Positions 15,083-15,117 of a stretch of DNA of 15,117 nucleotides are shown piece by piece. This DNA comes from Pelagophyceae sp. CCMP2097. Lineage: Eukaryota > Sar > Pelagophyceae. The first letter of the stretch is position 1. Each line of letters begins with the position of its first letter. The notes below the pieces were generated by a model that made no database searches, was not told where the DNA came from, and saw only the letters and a list, made by a program, of their open reading frames with translations. The position numbers were made by a program, and so were the translations under genes. The stretch covers positions 1-15,117 of the forward strand of contig MU657274.1 in assembly GCA_026770575.1 (NCBI GenBank), written 5' to 3'.

Positions 15083-15117
15083 GCCCGAGGGCAACCCCGA
15101 GGCACCCCAGCCGACTC

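Overview
The window looks like nuclear DNA of a GC-rich unicellular eukaryote, most likely a phytoplankton-type protist. A dinoflagellate, pelagophyte or haptophyte would fit, and I cannot choose between them from sequence alone. The evidence is two eukaryotic tRNA genes (initiator Met and Phe), a gene with at least 16 exons whose introns mix GT-AG and GC-AG and whose acceptors are all followed by G, a protein of 37-residue helical repeats typical of protist organelle RNA-binding factors, and many short inverted-repeat elements. Nothing bacterial is present.

Layout: 1-170 holds the two tRNA genes on the minus strand. 171-3345 has no gene I recognise. It contains a MITE-like inverted-repeat element (1161-1374), a patchwork of diverged direct and inverted repeats (1434-1967), a 165-bp-spaced direct repeat with a perfect hairpin (2655-2892), and two copies of a palindrome-rich 42-bp repeat (2996-3327). 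3346-3645 is the upstream region of the next gene and carries a perfect five-box heat-shock-element pattern. 3646-5343 (+) encodes an RRM protein followed by ten 37-residue repeats. Its reading frame ends at a TGA exactly where the next repeat should have its conserved Trp.

5344-6496 separates two convergent genes. 6497-11861 (-) is a voltage-gated, CNG/EAG-type K+ channel, reconstructed here as 16 exons that join in one frame (2268 nt, 755 aa): N-terminal tail, S1-S4 with a full S4 charge array, S5, a TVGYGD pore, S6, C-linker, degenerate cyclic-nucleotide-binding homology domain, and a DUF4116-like tail. The two longest introns are filled with GGACCGTC-type degenerate repeats.

11862-13290 holds GC-rich tandem repeats just upstream of the channel start, a 24-bp triplicate, and a B-box/A-tail SINE-like segment. 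13292-14912 is a head-to-head pair of related retroelement-like copies. The left one carries a non-LTR-type C-terminal ORF; the right one has the same ends but lacks the ORF. 14913-15117 has a 17-bp-period duplication and a perfect 26-bp palindrome.

The two protein genes have no evident functional link. One probably acts on organelle RNA, the other is a membrane ion channel.
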